DNA of 64,000 bases from an uncultured bacterium (GCA_949282195.1 CASDOW010000012.1:1-64000), one strand, 5' to 3'. Counted from the stretch's first letter, positions 17,633-26,818 are shown. Program-made: numbers and translations. Notes: generated from the sequence alone by a model not told the origin.

Positions 17633-17662
17633 AAATAATGGTAAGTTAAACTTTTATTATTC

Positions 17663-18571
17663 TTAAATGTAATCTAATAACGATACACCTTGTAAGACCA
17701 TTGAGCCTATTTGATAGCTCATTTGAAGAGAATTTTGTGCGTTAGCCAGTTCTGTTGCTACTTTTATTATGTCCAAATCTTCTAAATCTGATTTATCTTC
17801 AGTTAAAGATACAATGGTTGAATCATTAATTGTTTTAGTGGAATCCAGTTTTGTGACTTGAGCTGAAACAGAGCCTTGAGCTTGTGTAACATTTTGGCTT
17901 GTTTTATCTAAAATTTTTATTTTTTCTCTTATGGCGTCATAATCAAGTTCGTCTGCATTTAATAAAGTATCCAATTCTTTCATCTGATTAAAGAAGTTGT
18001 CTGTTTCGTCAGAACCCATGATGTCTTCGCCTGTTATATTGTAAGTAAAAGTGGTGTCTTCTGATATTGTTAAATTCCTTTTCCCACCACTTGAAGGTGA
18101 CCCCTGATAAACAATATCCCCGTCAGCATTTTTGTCATAAGGTTTAGTTTCGGTGTATGTGCCTGAAAAAATATAGTTATCCATATATTTTGTGTTCATT
18201 TTATCCATTATGGTTGCAACTCTTTCTTTGATTTCAGTTGCAATAGCTTTAGCTGATTCAGGCGTAGTTGTTCCGTTTGCAGCTTCAACAACAAGAGAGT
18301 TAATTGCAGTTACTTCATCTTGAATATCGCCTAAAGTATCATAAGCTAATTCCATTTCATTTGTTGCAGCTTCAATGTTGCCTTGGTATAAATTCAATTT
18401 AGATAATTGTTCGTTTAATTTTAAAACGCGTGTTGCATCCACAGGGTTTTCGGAAATTTTTGTGAAATTTTTGCCTGAGGAAATTTTACTTATAATATCG
18501 CTATAGTTATTGTAAGCTCCTGTCATAGAGCCTGTTGCCATACTTGTAATTGTAGAGGTTGCTATACGCAT
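17663..18571 (-). CDS. flgL: Flagellar hook-associated protein 3 (hook-filament junction)
   Basis: The 302-residue protein has a flagellin-like N-terminal coiled coil (SDIISKISSGKNFTKISENP with DATRVLKLNEQL) and the matching C-terminal helix (NAQNSLQMSYQIGSMVLQGVSLLDYI). A central segment reads MDNYIFSGT, which is typical of FlgL. It joins hook to filament with FlgK and is exported by the flagellar type III apparatus without a signal peptide. It is the last gene of the operon. Confidence 0.9.
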   Translation of the reverse strand: MRIATSTITSMATGSMTGAYNNYSDIISKISSGKNFTKISENPVDATRVLKLNEQLSKLNLYQGNIEAATNEMELAYDTLGDIQDEVTAINSLVVEAANGTTTPESAKAIATEIKERVATIMDKMNTKYMDNYIFSGTYTETKPYDKNADGDIVYQGSPSSGGKRNLTISEDTTFTYNITGEDIMGSDETDNFFNQMKELDTLLNADELDYDAIREKIKILDKTSQNVTQAQGSVSAQVTKLDSTKTINDSTIVSLTEDKSDLEDLDIIKVATELANAQNSLQMSYQIGSMVLQGVSLLDYI

Positions 18572-18591
18572 AATAAAAATCCTTTTTTATT

Positions 18592-20139
18592 TTATACCAT
18601 GTTAAGAACTACGCCGAATAAATCGTTTACTGTTGAAAAGAGCTTTGCCGAAGCTTCATAGGCTCTTTGGTATCTAATCATGTCGGAGAGTTCTTCATCG
18701 ATATTTACGCCGATTAAGTTTGCATAATTCATTGCGCTTGAATCGGCAATATCTTGATATGTGTCTGCTTTTGAAGCAATATTAGCAGCGTCTAATCCGT
18801 TTTTGGCTGCGTTATTTATCAAAAATTGAGATAAAGTGCAATTATTGTTTCCGCCGCCATAAGAGCAAATTTTGGCGTTTTGAAGAGCTGTAATTTCTGT
18901 AGCATTGTCGGAGTTGCCTATTGCGTTAACCCAAGTCGGATCAACTGCGCCTGTTTCATCCTTAAAATCATTTAAATCAATTCTTGCGGCACTAACTAAA
19001 AACGGATTTTCAACAATATTGCTGTTTACTTTAATGTTTGAAGCATCAATTGTGCCTGAACCGTCGGAAGCTACAAACATCGGTTCTGTTGCTTTTTCTA
19101 AAATAACATTCCCGTCGGCGTCTGTTGTAAGAGAGGCTGCAAAAACATCTCCGTTGTCATAAGTTTGAATTCCGTTTAGAGCGTTAGCAAAAGCAGTTGC
19201 AGCGCTATTTAGCGCTTCTTTCATGTCGTTAATATTTGCAAATTTATCGCTTGAACCGTTAAGAAAATCAATATAGGCTTTCATTGAGCCTGATTTAATA
19301 GACTCATTAACTCCGTTTTCAATTATGTAGTCTTTGTTTTCTGTTGATTGAAGACTAAATTTAACTGTGTTATTAGCGTCATTGGGGTCGTATTGAGCGT
19401 TTAGCGTATATTTTTGTTCGCAGCCTTGAACAACTGCAACATTTCCGATATAAACATTAACTGTTCCGTTTGCATTTTTGTCTGTTGTAATATCGATATA
19501 ATTAGACAATTCTTCTAAAATGCTATCAATTTGAGTTTGAGTTGACGAGCCTTGGTTATTTTTGATATGGGCTTCATTGGCATCTGCCAGATTTTTTAAT
19601 AAGGAGTTTACAATTTCGGTATTTGTTTCAACGCTGTCAAATGTATCTTGCTGTAAGTTGTCATATTTTTTTGAAACTTCATTAAATTTATCACATACAT
19701 TTTGAGCGGCCAAAACATATTGTTGTCTTATAGACATATCTGTCGGATATTTTTCTAAATTAGCTGCAGCCGTATAAAATTCATTTAAGAGGTTATTTAA
19801 ACCGTTATCTCCTAAGTCGTCAGCAATATCTTCAAGCCCGCTTAAAGCATCATTTAGAGTGTTATAATATTGAGCTTCGGAATTTGTTTCCAGTTTATCC
19901 CTAAAAGCTCCTTCGTTGGCATAATCGGTTAAAGAAGAAATTGAAGCACCGTTCATACCTTTTATTGTTGAAATTACATTATTACAATTGGTTGTATATT
20001 CGTTTGTTTGAAAATCTACTCTTTGTTTTCTGTAGCCTTCTACGTTAATATTGGCAATATTTTGAGAAACAACAGTCATTGCATATTGGTTGTTTTTCAA
20101 AGAACCTAAGGCAATATTCATACTTTGATTTAGCGACAT
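18592..20139 (-). CDS. flgK: Flagellar hook-associated protein 1
   Basis: The 515-residue protein has a rod/hook N-terminal motif (ALGSLKNNQYAMTVVSQNIANINVEGYRKQRVDF), a variable middle and a C-terminal helix (EELSDMIRYQRAYEASAKLFSTVNDLFGVVLNM). The ANxNxxGYxRQ-type wording and the position before flgL identify FlgK. It is somewhat shorter than the enteric protein of about 547 residues. Confidence 0.92.
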   Translation of the reverse strand: MSLNQSMNIALGSLKNNQYAMTVVSQNIANINVEGYRKQRVDFQTNEYTTNCNNVISTIKGMNGASISSLTDYANEGAFRDKLETNSEAQYYNTLNDALSGLEDIADDLGDNGLNNLLNEFYTAAANLEKYPTDMSIRQQYVLAAQNVCDKFNEVSKKYDNLQQDTFDSVETNTEIVNSLLKNLADANEAHIKNNQGSSTQTQIDSILEELSNYIDITTDKNANGTVNVYIGNVAVVQGCEQKYTLNAQYDPNDANNTVKFSLQSTENKDYIIENGVNESIKSGSMKAYIDFLNGSSDKFANINDMKEALNSAATAFANALNGIQTYDNGDVFAASLTTDADGNVILEKATEPMFVASDGSGTIDASNIKVNSNIVENPFLVSAARIDLNDFKDETGAVDPTWVNAIGNSDNATEITALQNAKICSYGGGNNNCTLSQFLINNAAKNGLDAANIASKADTYQDIADSSAMNYANLIGVNIDEELSDMIRYQRAYEASAKLFSTVNDLFGVVLNMV

Positions 20140-20157
20140 AATAATAAATCCTTTTAG

Positions 20158-20553
20158 TTATGCTTCTTCCGTGATTGACGATATATCCAAACTTTCGCTA
20201 TTTGTGCAGCTTTCTCCTTTAGAGTTATAAGAAGAATTTTCTTGTTGCACTATATTTAAAATACCAGATAATATATTATTTATAACACCCAAAGAGTGTT
20301 TTATTAATATTTCGTTATTTTCTTGTATAACTTTTATTTCTTGGCCAAGAGCTTTTAATTCTTCTTTTTGTTCTTTTGTGAAGTCGTTTTGAGTGTTTTG
20401 AAGGTCAAATTTTTTAATTTGTTCACTTAACTCAATTGTCATTTCGTCGGTTTTATTTAATAAATCAAGATTTTTTTTGATGATAGCCTCTTTTTTTAAA
20501 ATTAAAGTTTCTTTCAATTTTGAATATGCTTCATATATTTCTTTATAGTTCAT
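20158..20553 (-). CDS. flgN: FlgN-like flagellar export chaperone
   Basis: The 131-residue, almost wholly helical protein has long heptad-like stretches (LKETLILKKEAIIKKNLDLL and EELKALGQEIKVIQENNEIL) and sits immediately before flgK, the usual place of the chaperone for FlgK and FlgL. The family diverges quickly, so the call depends on size, helicity and context. The C-terminal 25 residues are Ser/Glu-rich and probably disordered. Confidence 0.7.
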   Translation of the reverse strand: MNYKEIYEAYSKLKETLILKKEAIIKKNLDLLNKTDEMTIELSEQIKKFDLQNTQNDFTKEQKEELKALGQEIKVIQENNEILIKHSLGVINNILSGILNIVQQENSSYNSKGESCTNSESLDISSITEEA

Positions 20554-20566
20554 TTATTCCCCTATT

Positions 20567-20881
20567 TTATGCGGAATAATCCGCAATTACACTTCTGCCA
20601 TACATTAGACCGTAATTAATATCGTCTATGGATAGATTTTCACCCATTTGACTTGCATATTTTTGAATTTCTTCAACATCAATTTTTCGTCCTTGTTTGT
20701 CTAAATTTTGCTGCACCTCTTGTTCGTTTAAAAGGGCGATATCTTCCTGTTTGAAATCTTCGCTATTTGTTTCATTGGTGTCCATAGAGGCCTTAAAAGC
20801 TCTATTGGCGCTGTTTAGATTGATTTTTGAAACAGGATTAATATTTATTGAAGATATTTGAGAATTATTATTGATGTCCAT
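20567..20881 (-). CDS. Small flagellar-operon protein in the flgM position
   Basis: The 104-residue protein is not clearly recognisable. It has a disordered Asn/Ser-rich N terminus (including NRAFKAS), an acidic middle (NSEDFKQEDIALLNEQEV) and a C-terminal helical part: VEEIQKYASQMGENLSIDDI, then YGLMYGRSVIADYSA. It lies between flgJ and flgN, where the anti-sigma-28 factor FlgM usually sits. Size and a disordered N terminus fit FlgM, but the C-terminal helices do not show the FlgM consensus. A structural or export-control role is equally possible. Confidence 0.5.
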   Translation of the reverse strand: MDINNNSQISSININPVSKINLNSANRAFKASMDTNETNSEDFKQEDIALLNEQEVQQNLDKQGRKIDVEEIQKYASQMGENLSIDDINYGLMYGRSVIADYSA

Positions 20882-20883
20882 TT

Positions 20884-21219
20884 TTAACCTTTAACAGTTT
20901 TTTCTAATTGTGTGTATAATTGTTTTGCAATTCCTATGCTTGTATGAGGATTATTAGCAATATTTCTTGCAATATCATTATACATAAATGATTTTAGGTT
21001 ATCCATATATTTAGATTCTTGAAATAAAGACCCCTCTTTATCTACTGTTTTATCAAGTTCATGTAACATTTTTGCAACAAATATAGATTCAAATTCTTTT
21101 GAAACTTTTTCCAACTGTTCTTTTTCGTTTTTTGAAGTTCTTTTAATATTTTCAACTTCAGCCAAATCCGAACTGTTTTGAAAATAGCTTGAACCTATTG
21201 AGTTAACGTAATTATCCAT
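20884..21219 (-). CDS. flgJ: Rod-binding protein (FlgJ N-terminal domain type)
   Basis: The 111-residue protein consists only of the rod-binding domain. It contains VSKEFESIFVAKMLHELDKT, a SKYMDNLKSFMYNDIARNIA segment and a final IGIAKQLYTQLEK. These match the N-terminal half of enteric FlgJ (rod cap). The muramidase half is absent and is replaced by the separate transglycosylase gene that opens this operon. The start shares a base with the flgI stop (TAATG). Confidence 0.85.
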   Translation of the reverse strand: MDNYVNSIGSSYFQNSSDLAEVENIKRTSKNEKEQLEKVSKEFESIFVAKMLHELDKTVDKEGSLFQESKYMDNLKSFMYNDIARNIANNPHTSIGIAKQLYTQLEKTVKG

Positions 21220-22337
21220 TATATTACCTCGATTTCCGCTTGCAGACTGCCTGCTGATGATAATGCCTGTAAGATTGCAATTAAATCAAGGGGAGTAACC
21301 CCAATATTATTCAGTGCACTAACTAAATCAGATAAGCTGGAATTTGCTTCCATTTCAATTAAAGAACCTTGTTTTTCTGTTATTTGTATGGCTGCATTTT
21401 GTTGAATTGCGGTTTGCCCTTGAGCTAAAGGATTGGGCTGAACCACTTCATTTTGTGTTTGAATGGTTATTGTTATTCCGCCATGGGCAATAGCAGCAGG
21501 CATTAGCTTTGTATTTCCGCCTATAACTATTGTTCCTGTTCTTTCATTTACAACTACTTTTGCTTTTTCTGAAATTGCTCCTACAACTTGATTTTCAATT
21601 AACGATAAAAATGTTACTCTGTCGTTTCTGTATCTTTGAGGGATTGTAACCTTTACGGCACCGCCGTCAAGTGCTTGAGCAGGTGCGACTCTTGTTGAGA
21701 TTGTTTTTGATATTCTGCTTGCCATGGTGTAATCTGCTTTATCTAAAAGCAAGGTTAAACTTGTTTCATCACCGATTGTAGATAAAATATCTCTTTCTAC
21801 TATACCGCCGTTTGGAACTCTGCCTGTCGTGGTAACTCCTTTAGATGCACTTGCTCCGCCTTGAGAAGCTCTAATTCCGCCAACCGTAACAGGACCTTGT
21901 GCAACTGCTACTATTTCCCCGTTCGGTGCTCTTAATTGTGTTTGAACTAAAACTCCGCCTGCTAAGCTTTTGGCGTCTGCCATAGCAGAAACAGTAACAT
22001 CGATTTTATCTCCTTCTTTTGCAAACGGCGGAATATTAGCTGTAACAATAACAGCAGCTGATGTACCTTTTTGGATGTAGTTTGATTGGTCAATAACCGT
22101 TCCTAAAGCCAATAACATTTGTTGACTCGTCATTTGTGTATGACGAGAGTTATCACCCGTATTTTGTAAGCCGACTACAAGCCCATAGCCTACAACTTGG
22201 TTTTCCCTTATACCTTTTACGTGAGTTATATCTTTAATTCTTAAGGTTTGTTCTGATATTGCCTTAACTTCGCTGATAAAGCCAAAGAACATTATAAGAA
22301 TTAGAAATATTGCTGCTGTTATTTTTTTAGTTTTCAT
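21219..22337 (-). CDS. flgI: Flagellar P-ring protein
   Basis: The protein forms the periplasmic P-ring around the rod. It has a Sec signal peptide (hydrophobic AAIFLILIMFFGFISEVKA) and classic motifs: LRIKDITHVKGIRENQVVGYG near the mature N terminus and LVSALNNIGVTPLDLIAILQALSSAGSLQAEIEVI at the end. I prefer the ATG at 22337 (372 residues) over 22346 because AGGA stands eight bases before it. With the 22346 start the same AGGA would directly abut the codon. Confidence 0.94.
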   Translation of the reverse strand: MKTKKITAAIFLILIMFFGFISEVKAISEQTLRIKDITHVKGIRENQVVGYGLVVGLQNTGDNSRHTQMTSQQMLLALGTVIDQSNYIQKGTSAAVIVTANIPPFAKEGDKIDVTVSAMADAKSLAGGVLVQTQLRAPNGEIVAVAQGPVTVGGIRASQGGASASKGVTTTGRVPNGGIVERDILSTIGDETSLTLLLDKADYTMASRISKTISTRVAPAQALDGGAVKVTIPQRYRNDRVTFLSLIENQVVGAISEKAKVVVNERTGTIVIGGNTKLMPAAIAHGGITITIQTQNEVVQPNPLAQGQTAIQQNAAIQITEKQGSLIEMEANSSLSDLVSALNNIGVTPLDLIAILQALSSAGSLQAEIEVI

Positions 22338-22354
22338 TTTTATCATCCTATTTA

Positions 22355-22960
22355 TTAGAATATTGTTCTTATTGTTCTGTTTAAGATACCTTCGTTTTGA
22401 CCGCGAGAAACAGTTCCTGCGCCGTTCATGGCAAATTGAAGATTTGCTACTTGGCTTGAATAAATTTCTCCTGATTGATTAATCCATTTTGGGTCAACTA
22501 TGCCCGAGATAATTAAATCAAGTCTTTCATTTTGATTGACTAAACTTTTTTTGCCTTGTACCAATAAATTGCCGTTAGGTAAAACCTGTACAACCTGCGC
22601 TACAACAACATCCGATAATGTAAGGCTTCTGGATAGTTGAGTTTGTCCTTGAACGTCTAACGAGCCGTCAGTTCCGTTTAGTGCGCCTTTTAATTTTGTT
22701 TTGAATATTATATTAATTGCATTTGTGAAATTTTCGGCTAAAGAGCTTGATTTTTGAGTATTATAGGCTCCTGTATCCACCATATTAGGAGCTTCATCTA
22801 TTACAATTGAAACCAAATCCCCAACTCCTCTTGCTCTTACTGATGAATACAGTGCTCTTGGTTCAATCACTGCATTTTGAGAGGCGTTTAGGGAAAATAA
22901 GCTCTCGGCGTGAACCGATATTGTTGATAAAATTATTAAAGACACCATTAATTTTTTCAT
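22355..22960 (-). CDS. flgH: Flagellar L-ring protein without a lipobox
   Basis: The 201-residue protein forms the outer-membrane L-ring. It has a signal peptide (MKKLMVSLIILSTISVHA), VGDLVSIVIDEAPNMVDTGAYN, and the family end in which NGNLLVQGKKSLVNQNE and LIISGIVDPKWI are diagnostic. FlgH is normally a lipoprotein with an acylated N-terminal cysteine. Here no cysteine occurs at the predicted cleavage site or elsewhere in the first 40 residues, so it is probably processed by signal peptidase I. AAGGA precedes the ATG by eight bases. Confidence 0.9.
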   Translation of the reverse strand: MKKLMVSLIILSTISVHAESLFSLNASQNAVIEPRALYSSVRARGVGDLVSIVIDEAPNMVDTGAYNTQKSSSLAENFTNAINIIFKTKLKGALNGTDGSLDVQGQTQLSRSLTLSDVVVAQVVQVLPNGNLLVQGKKSLVNQNERLDLIISGIVDPKWINQSGEIYSSQVANLQFAMNGAGTVSRGQNEGILNRTIRTIF

Positions 22961-22963
22961 TTT

Positions 22964-23686
22964 TTATATCCTTACTATAACCTCTGATGATGAATGTACT
23001 ATTGCATTGTATGTTTTATTATATGTGTTTGAACGAACAGGGATTGCTTCTCCTATCGCTCCTTCTTTCAGGGCTTTTCCCTGTAATTTAATTTTTAAAC
23101 CTTTGTTTGACAAAAATACAATATCGACCATTGAATTTTTTGTTATGACAGATTTTTCTTTAATTCCGTTAGATAAAATGATGCTTCCTTTTGGGAAATT
23201 TCTCTTGGCAACTGAATTTAAAATATAAGAACTATATGTATTTCCTAAAAATTTTGAAATTTCCTTTTTGGCTAAAATTGTATTTTTGTTGTTTATTTCG
23301 CCATTAAAAGGAATTTGTTCATTAGCTACCAAAACATCTTTATAGACTAAAGTTTGAACATTTATATTGAAAATTTTAACAATATTATTGCAATTATCTT
23401 TTATAACTACTCTTTTATATGAATTAGGGCTAAAAGTTGTTTCTTGACTTATTAATTCAATTTTTGGAATTGAATTATCTTTTGTTATGATATTTTCCCT
23501 TGGAATACCTTGGATGTTTATTTTAATATCGGCATTATATGAAGATAAGGTCTTTTTTGCTTCATTTAAAGCTTTTGTTTTTATTATTGAATTTAAATTA
23601 TCATAAGTTAAGCAATAGCAAAAAGCGCTCTGTGTTGTTAAAACAAGAGTTAAAAATAATATTAAATTTTTAAACATCTTTTTCAT
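22964..23686 (-). CDS. flgA: P-ring assembly chaperone FlgA
   Basis: The 240-residue periplasmic protein has a signal peptide (LILFLTLVLTTQSAFC) and a C-terminal SAF domain with ILSNGIKEKSVITKNSMVDIV and KGLKIKLQGKALKEGAIGE, the characteristic FlgA ending with pattern 'G-v-v-v-n-Srk-i--a-v'. It helps FlgI assemble. It lies between flgG and flgH. An in-frame ATG three codons later (23677) is an alternative start. Confidence 0.88.
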   Translation of the reverse strand: MKKMFKNLILFLTLVLTTQSAFCYCLTYDNLNSIIKTKALNEAKKTLSSYNADIKINIQGIPRENIITKDNSIPKIELISQETTFSPNSYKRVVIKDNCNNIVKIFNINVQTLVYKDVLVANEQIPFNGEINNKNTILAKKEISKFLGNTYSSYILNSVAKRNFPKGSIILSNGIKEKSVITKNSMVDIVFLSNKGLKIKLQGKALKEGAIGEAIPVRSNTYNKTYNAIVHSSSEVIVRI

Positions 23687-23696
23687 ACTTTTTAGC

Positions 23697-24482
23697 CTAT
23701 ACTATTTGATTTGTTTGCTGCAATATGTTTGACCCTGCTGTAATTACCTTTGAATTTGATTCATAAGCACGTTCTGTTTTAATTAGTCCGATTAATTCTT
23801 CTACAGTTTGAACATTTGACCCTTCAATAAAGCATTGTTCAATTGTTCCATAGCCTTCTTCACCTGCTGTTCCTTGTAGTGGAGTGCCTGAAGCTTGCGT
23901 TTCACGATATAGATTGTGTCCTATCGCCAATAATCCTGAAGGATTTTGAAATTTAACAAGCTGAATTTGACCTAATTGAGTTTGTTCAGAGTTTGTTCCT
24001 GTTGTGCAAGATACAATCCCTGCTTGAGAAACAGAGATATCTTTAGCGTTAACGGGAATTGTTATAGGCGGTTGCAGTTGATAACCGTCTGAAGTTATCA
24101 ATGAACCGTTTGAGTCCATTTGCCAAGAACCGTCACGAGTATAGGCAATTGAGCCGTCATCAAGAGTAATTTGGAAAAAGCCGTCGCCTGCAATTGCCAT
24201 ATCAAGCTGTCTGTCTGTTGATTGGAGTGTTCCTGGAGTGAAAATTCTTGTTGTGGCGGAAGTTTTAACACCAAGACCAACTTCTATACCAACAGGCTGA
24301 TAAGTGCCTTGTCCCATTTGAGCACCAGGGGTTCTGTGTACTTGTGATAATAAATCTTGGAATTCCGCTCTAACTTTTTTATATCCATAGGTGGATAAGT
24401 TTGCGATATTATTTGAAATAACATCTAAATTATTTTGTTGTGCTATCATCCCTGTTGCTGCTGTTGTAAGTGCTCTAAGCAT
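23697..24482 (-). CDS. flgG: Flagellar distal rod protein
   Basis: The 261-residue protein is the distal rod subunit. Diagnostic segments are LTTAATGMIAQQNNLDVISN with ANLSTYGYKKVRAEFQDL at the N terminus, TPGTLQSTDRQLDMAIAG in the middle and VNVQTVEELIGLIKTERAYE-like wording at the C terminus. The length equals that of typical FlgG (about 260). It follows flgF by 12 bases and precedes flgA. Confidence 0.95.
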   Translation of the reverse strand: MLRALTTAATGMIAQQNNLDVISNNIANLSTYGYKKVRAEFQDLLSQVHRTPGAQMGQGTYQPVGIEVGLGVKTSATTRIFTPGTLQSTDRQLDMAIAGDGFFQITLDDGSIAYTRDGSWQMDSNGSLITSDGYQLQPPITIPVNAKDISVSQAGIVSCTTGTNSEQTQLGQIQLVKFQNPSGLLAIGHNLYRETQASGTPLQGTAGEEGYGTIEQCFIEGSNVQTVEELIGLIKTERAYESNSKVITAGSNILQQTNQIV

Positions 24483-24494
24483 TCTATCCTCTTT

Positions 24495-25352
24495 CTATCG
24501 TGAAATATTTCCTAAGTTGATGGCTTGTGAGACAGTGTCGCTTTGAGTTTTTAAGATTTTACTCATAGATTCATAGCCTCTTGATATATTGATTGAATTC
24601 AACATTTCTTGTATTGTATTGGCATTTGACATTTCGACCATACCTTGTTGAATGTTGTATGTGCCTTCTGCCATAGTGTAAAGTCCTGCGTCTTTACCAT
24701 ATATCGGAAGAAATTTACCTTCTCCTATGGCTGAAACATTTGTTTTGTCCATAAAATCACATACTTGAATTTTTTGCAGTGTTGCCCTATACATTGCATT
24801 ATTTATCTCGATTAAACCGTTTTCGCCGATAATTAAATCTTTTTGGATGTCTAATCTGTTCATTTCTTGCAAATTATCAGCGTCAGGGTTTCTTGTAATT
24901 CTAATTCTTTTGTTTTGAACATCCATTACATAATCGCCTTCTTTATTTACAAGGTAATTGTCTGATGTAATGGCAAAATTGCCTGTTCTTTGGTAATAAT
25001 AATTTCTTTCGTCATAAGGAGCGTCATCAGGAATGTCGTTATAGCGAACTTTAAAAAATCCATTTCCTTGAAAAGCTAAATCAAGTTTGTTTGCTGATTC
25101 TTGTAATCCGCCTTGAGAAAAATCGATATATGTTCTATCGGCTCTTGTTCCGTTGCTTAATTCGCCCACATTTTTATAGGAGCTACTTACATCTTTTGCT
25201 TGAACTTGAGCTTTCATGATGTCTTGAAAAGTTATATTTGTTCTTTTGAAGCCTGATGTTGTAACGTTTGCAAGGTTGTGTGCGGTTACATCTTCAAAAT
25301 CAATTAAAGCCTGCATACCTTTTGCAACGGTGCCAATTCCTCTTGTTATCAT
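24495..25352 (-). CDS. flgF: Flagellar proximal rod protein (FlgF-like)
   Basis: The 285-residue protein has the rod-protein N terminus (DFEDVTAHNLANVTTSGFKR) and the C-terminal motif MVEMSNANTIQEMLNSINIS followed by a helix. It differs from the neighbouring FlgG and is longer, as FlgF or FlhO-type proximal rod proteins are. It starts within the stop of the transglycosylase gene (ATGA overlap). Confidence 0.8.
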   Translation of the reverse strand: MITRGIGTVAKGMQALIDFEDVTAHNLANVTTSGFKRTNITFQDIMKAQVQAKDVSSSYKNVGELSNGTRADRTYIDFSQGGLQESANKLDLAFQGNGFFKVRYNDIPDDAPYDERNYYYQRTGNFAITSDNYLVNKEGDYVMDVQNKRIRITRNPDADNLQEMNRLDIQKDLIIGENGLIEINNAMYRATLQKIQVCDFMDKTNVSAIGEGKFLPIYGKDAGLYTMAEGTYNIQQGMVEMSNANTIQEMLNSINISRGYESMSKILKTQSDTVSQAINLGNISR

Positions 25353-26050
25353 ATTTTTGCCCCCTTAAGTTTTTCATAAGTTGACATTATGGATTTAACA
25401 TAGTTTTGTGTTTCTTTATAAGGCGGTATTCCGCCATATCTTTTAACGGCATTAGGACCCGCATTATAGGCGGCAAGAGCTAATTTTTCATCGTTATTAA
25501 ATCTGTCCATTAAGCCTTTAATATATTTCACTCCGCCTTCAATGTTTTCCCAAGGATTATAAGCGTCATTTACTCCAAGGCTTTTAGCAGTGGATGGCAT
25601 TAATTGCATTAAGCCCATAGCACCTTTTTTACTTGTAGCATTAGGATTAAAGCCTGATTCTTGTTTAATCATTGCTTTAATGAAATCGCCGTCTATATTG
25701 TATTTTTGGGCGAATGTTTCAACAATTTCATCTATATTTGCTTTTTGACTCATTAAATCAACTTTTGATTTTAAATCGACATTTTCTTTTTTATTGGCTT
25801 CAATTTTTTTAGTGTACTCATCAATCGGTCCAAGCTCGATTTCTTCTTTTGGTGTTTCTTCTTTTTTGACATTCTCGTTGATTTTTCCGTCTAATACTGA
25901 CTGAAAATTATTATTATCATTTTTAGCAATTTTATTATTATTTATTGAATTAATTTGACCCATAACATTTTCTAAAGCTTGAAAATTGCTTTCAATTGCA
26001 TTTAATCTTGCAAGCGTCAAATTAAGGCTGGAAGATATGCCTTGTGTCAT
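25349..26050 (-). CDS. Flagellar-operon lytic transglycosylase (SLT domain)
   Basis: The 233-residue protein has a helical, Asn-rich N-terminal 100 residues and a C-terminal SLT domain: IKAMIKQESGFNPNATSKKG (catalytic Glu), AMGLMQLMPSTAKSLGV, LALAAYNAGPNAVKRYGGIP. It would open the peptidoglycan for the rod. There is no Sec signal peptide, so export through the flagellar type III system is the likely route, as for the FlgJ muramidase. It opens the operon and supplies the activity missing from the short FlgJ. Confidence 0.85.
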   Translation of the reverse strand: MTQGISSSLNLTLARLNAIESNFQALENVMGQINSINNNKIAKNDNNNFQSVLDGKINENVKKEETPKEEIELGPIDEYTKKIEANKKENVDLKSKVDLMSQKANIDEIVETFAQKYNIDGDFIKAMIKQESGFNPNATSKKGAMGLMQLMPSTAKSLGVNDAYNPWENIEGGVKYIKGLMDRFNNDEKLALAAYNAGPNAVKRYGGIPPYKETQNYVKSIMSTYEKLKGAKI

Positions 26051-26162
26051 CCTTGCTAATTCTACCTCTTACCATTATCTAGTTTTTTGTGAAATATAAA
26101 CCTTCACATCAATAATATAGACTAATTTCACTTAAAAGCTCATCAATCAAAAGATGTAATTT

Positions 26163-26195
26163 AATAAAAAAACTAAACCCTAAGGTTTAGTTTTT
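26163..26195 (-). terminator. Terminator after apt
   Basis: A 12-base-pair stem (26168-26179 with 26184-26195) has a four-base loop and a T-rich tract following on the minus strand. It separates apt from the flagellar operon. Confidence 0.85.
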
Positions 26196-26221
26196 AATTT
26201 ATATATGAATAAAATTTATTT

Positions 26222-26749
26222 TTAATATTTAACCAAAGAAACAACTTTGATATCTTTTGGAAGTTTTTCTCTGCCTGATAAATCTTCAAGCTCAATTACA
26301 AAGGCAATTCCAACAGGTTCAGCAACTTGAGATACTAATTTTATTGCAGCTTGGGCAGTTCCCCCTGTTGCTAAAAGGTCGTCTACTACAAGAACTCTGT
26401 CGCCTTTTTTTAGTGCATCTTTATGCATTTCAATTTTATCTGTACCATATTCAAGCTCATATTCTTGAGAAATAACCTCACAAGGAAGTTTTTTTGGCTT
26501 TCTTATGGGAATAAAACCGCAATTTAATTTATAAGCTAAAGGCATGCCATAGATAAAACCTCTTGATTCAATTCCTGCTACATAATCAATTTTTTCATCT
26601 TTAAAAGCTTCATATATTTCATCAACCGTTAACTTAAGAGTTTGAGCGTCTTTAAGCGCGGTTGTAATATCTCTAAACATTATTCCTTCTTTTGGAAAAT
26701 CAGGAACATTTCTTATCATAGATTTAATTTTTTCGATATTTGAGCTCAT
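26222..26749 (-). CDS. apt: Adenine phosphoribosyltransferase
   Basis: The 175-residue enzyme salvages adenine to AMP with PRPP. It has the N-terminal [18 protein letters not shown] motif, the [13 protein letters not shown] segment and the PRPP-binding loop [14 protein letters not shown]. Length and motifs match Apt. An AAGGGA ribosome-binding site precedes the ATG. It is divergent from prfB with an 81-base gap. Confidence 0.95.
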   Translation of the reverse strand: MSSNIEKIKSMIRNVPDFPKEGIMFRDITTALKDAQTLKLTVDEIYEAFKDEKIDYVAGIESRGFIYGMPLAYKLNCGFIPIRKPKKLPCEVISQEYELEYGTDKIEMHKDALKKGDRVLVVDDLLATGGTAQAAIKLVSQVAEPVGIAFVIELEDLSGREKLPKDIKVVSLVKY

Positions 26750-26818
26750 CTTAAATTCCCTTATTTTTTAACCATTAATTATTTTATCAAAAACACAAGA
26801 AAATAACTATTTTTATAG

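Noticed and set aside
26051-26160. Sigma-28 type flagellar promoter before the flagellar operon
   Set aside because: No TAAA-N15-GCCGATAA-like sequence was found on the minus strand. No convincing sigma-70 pair was found either.
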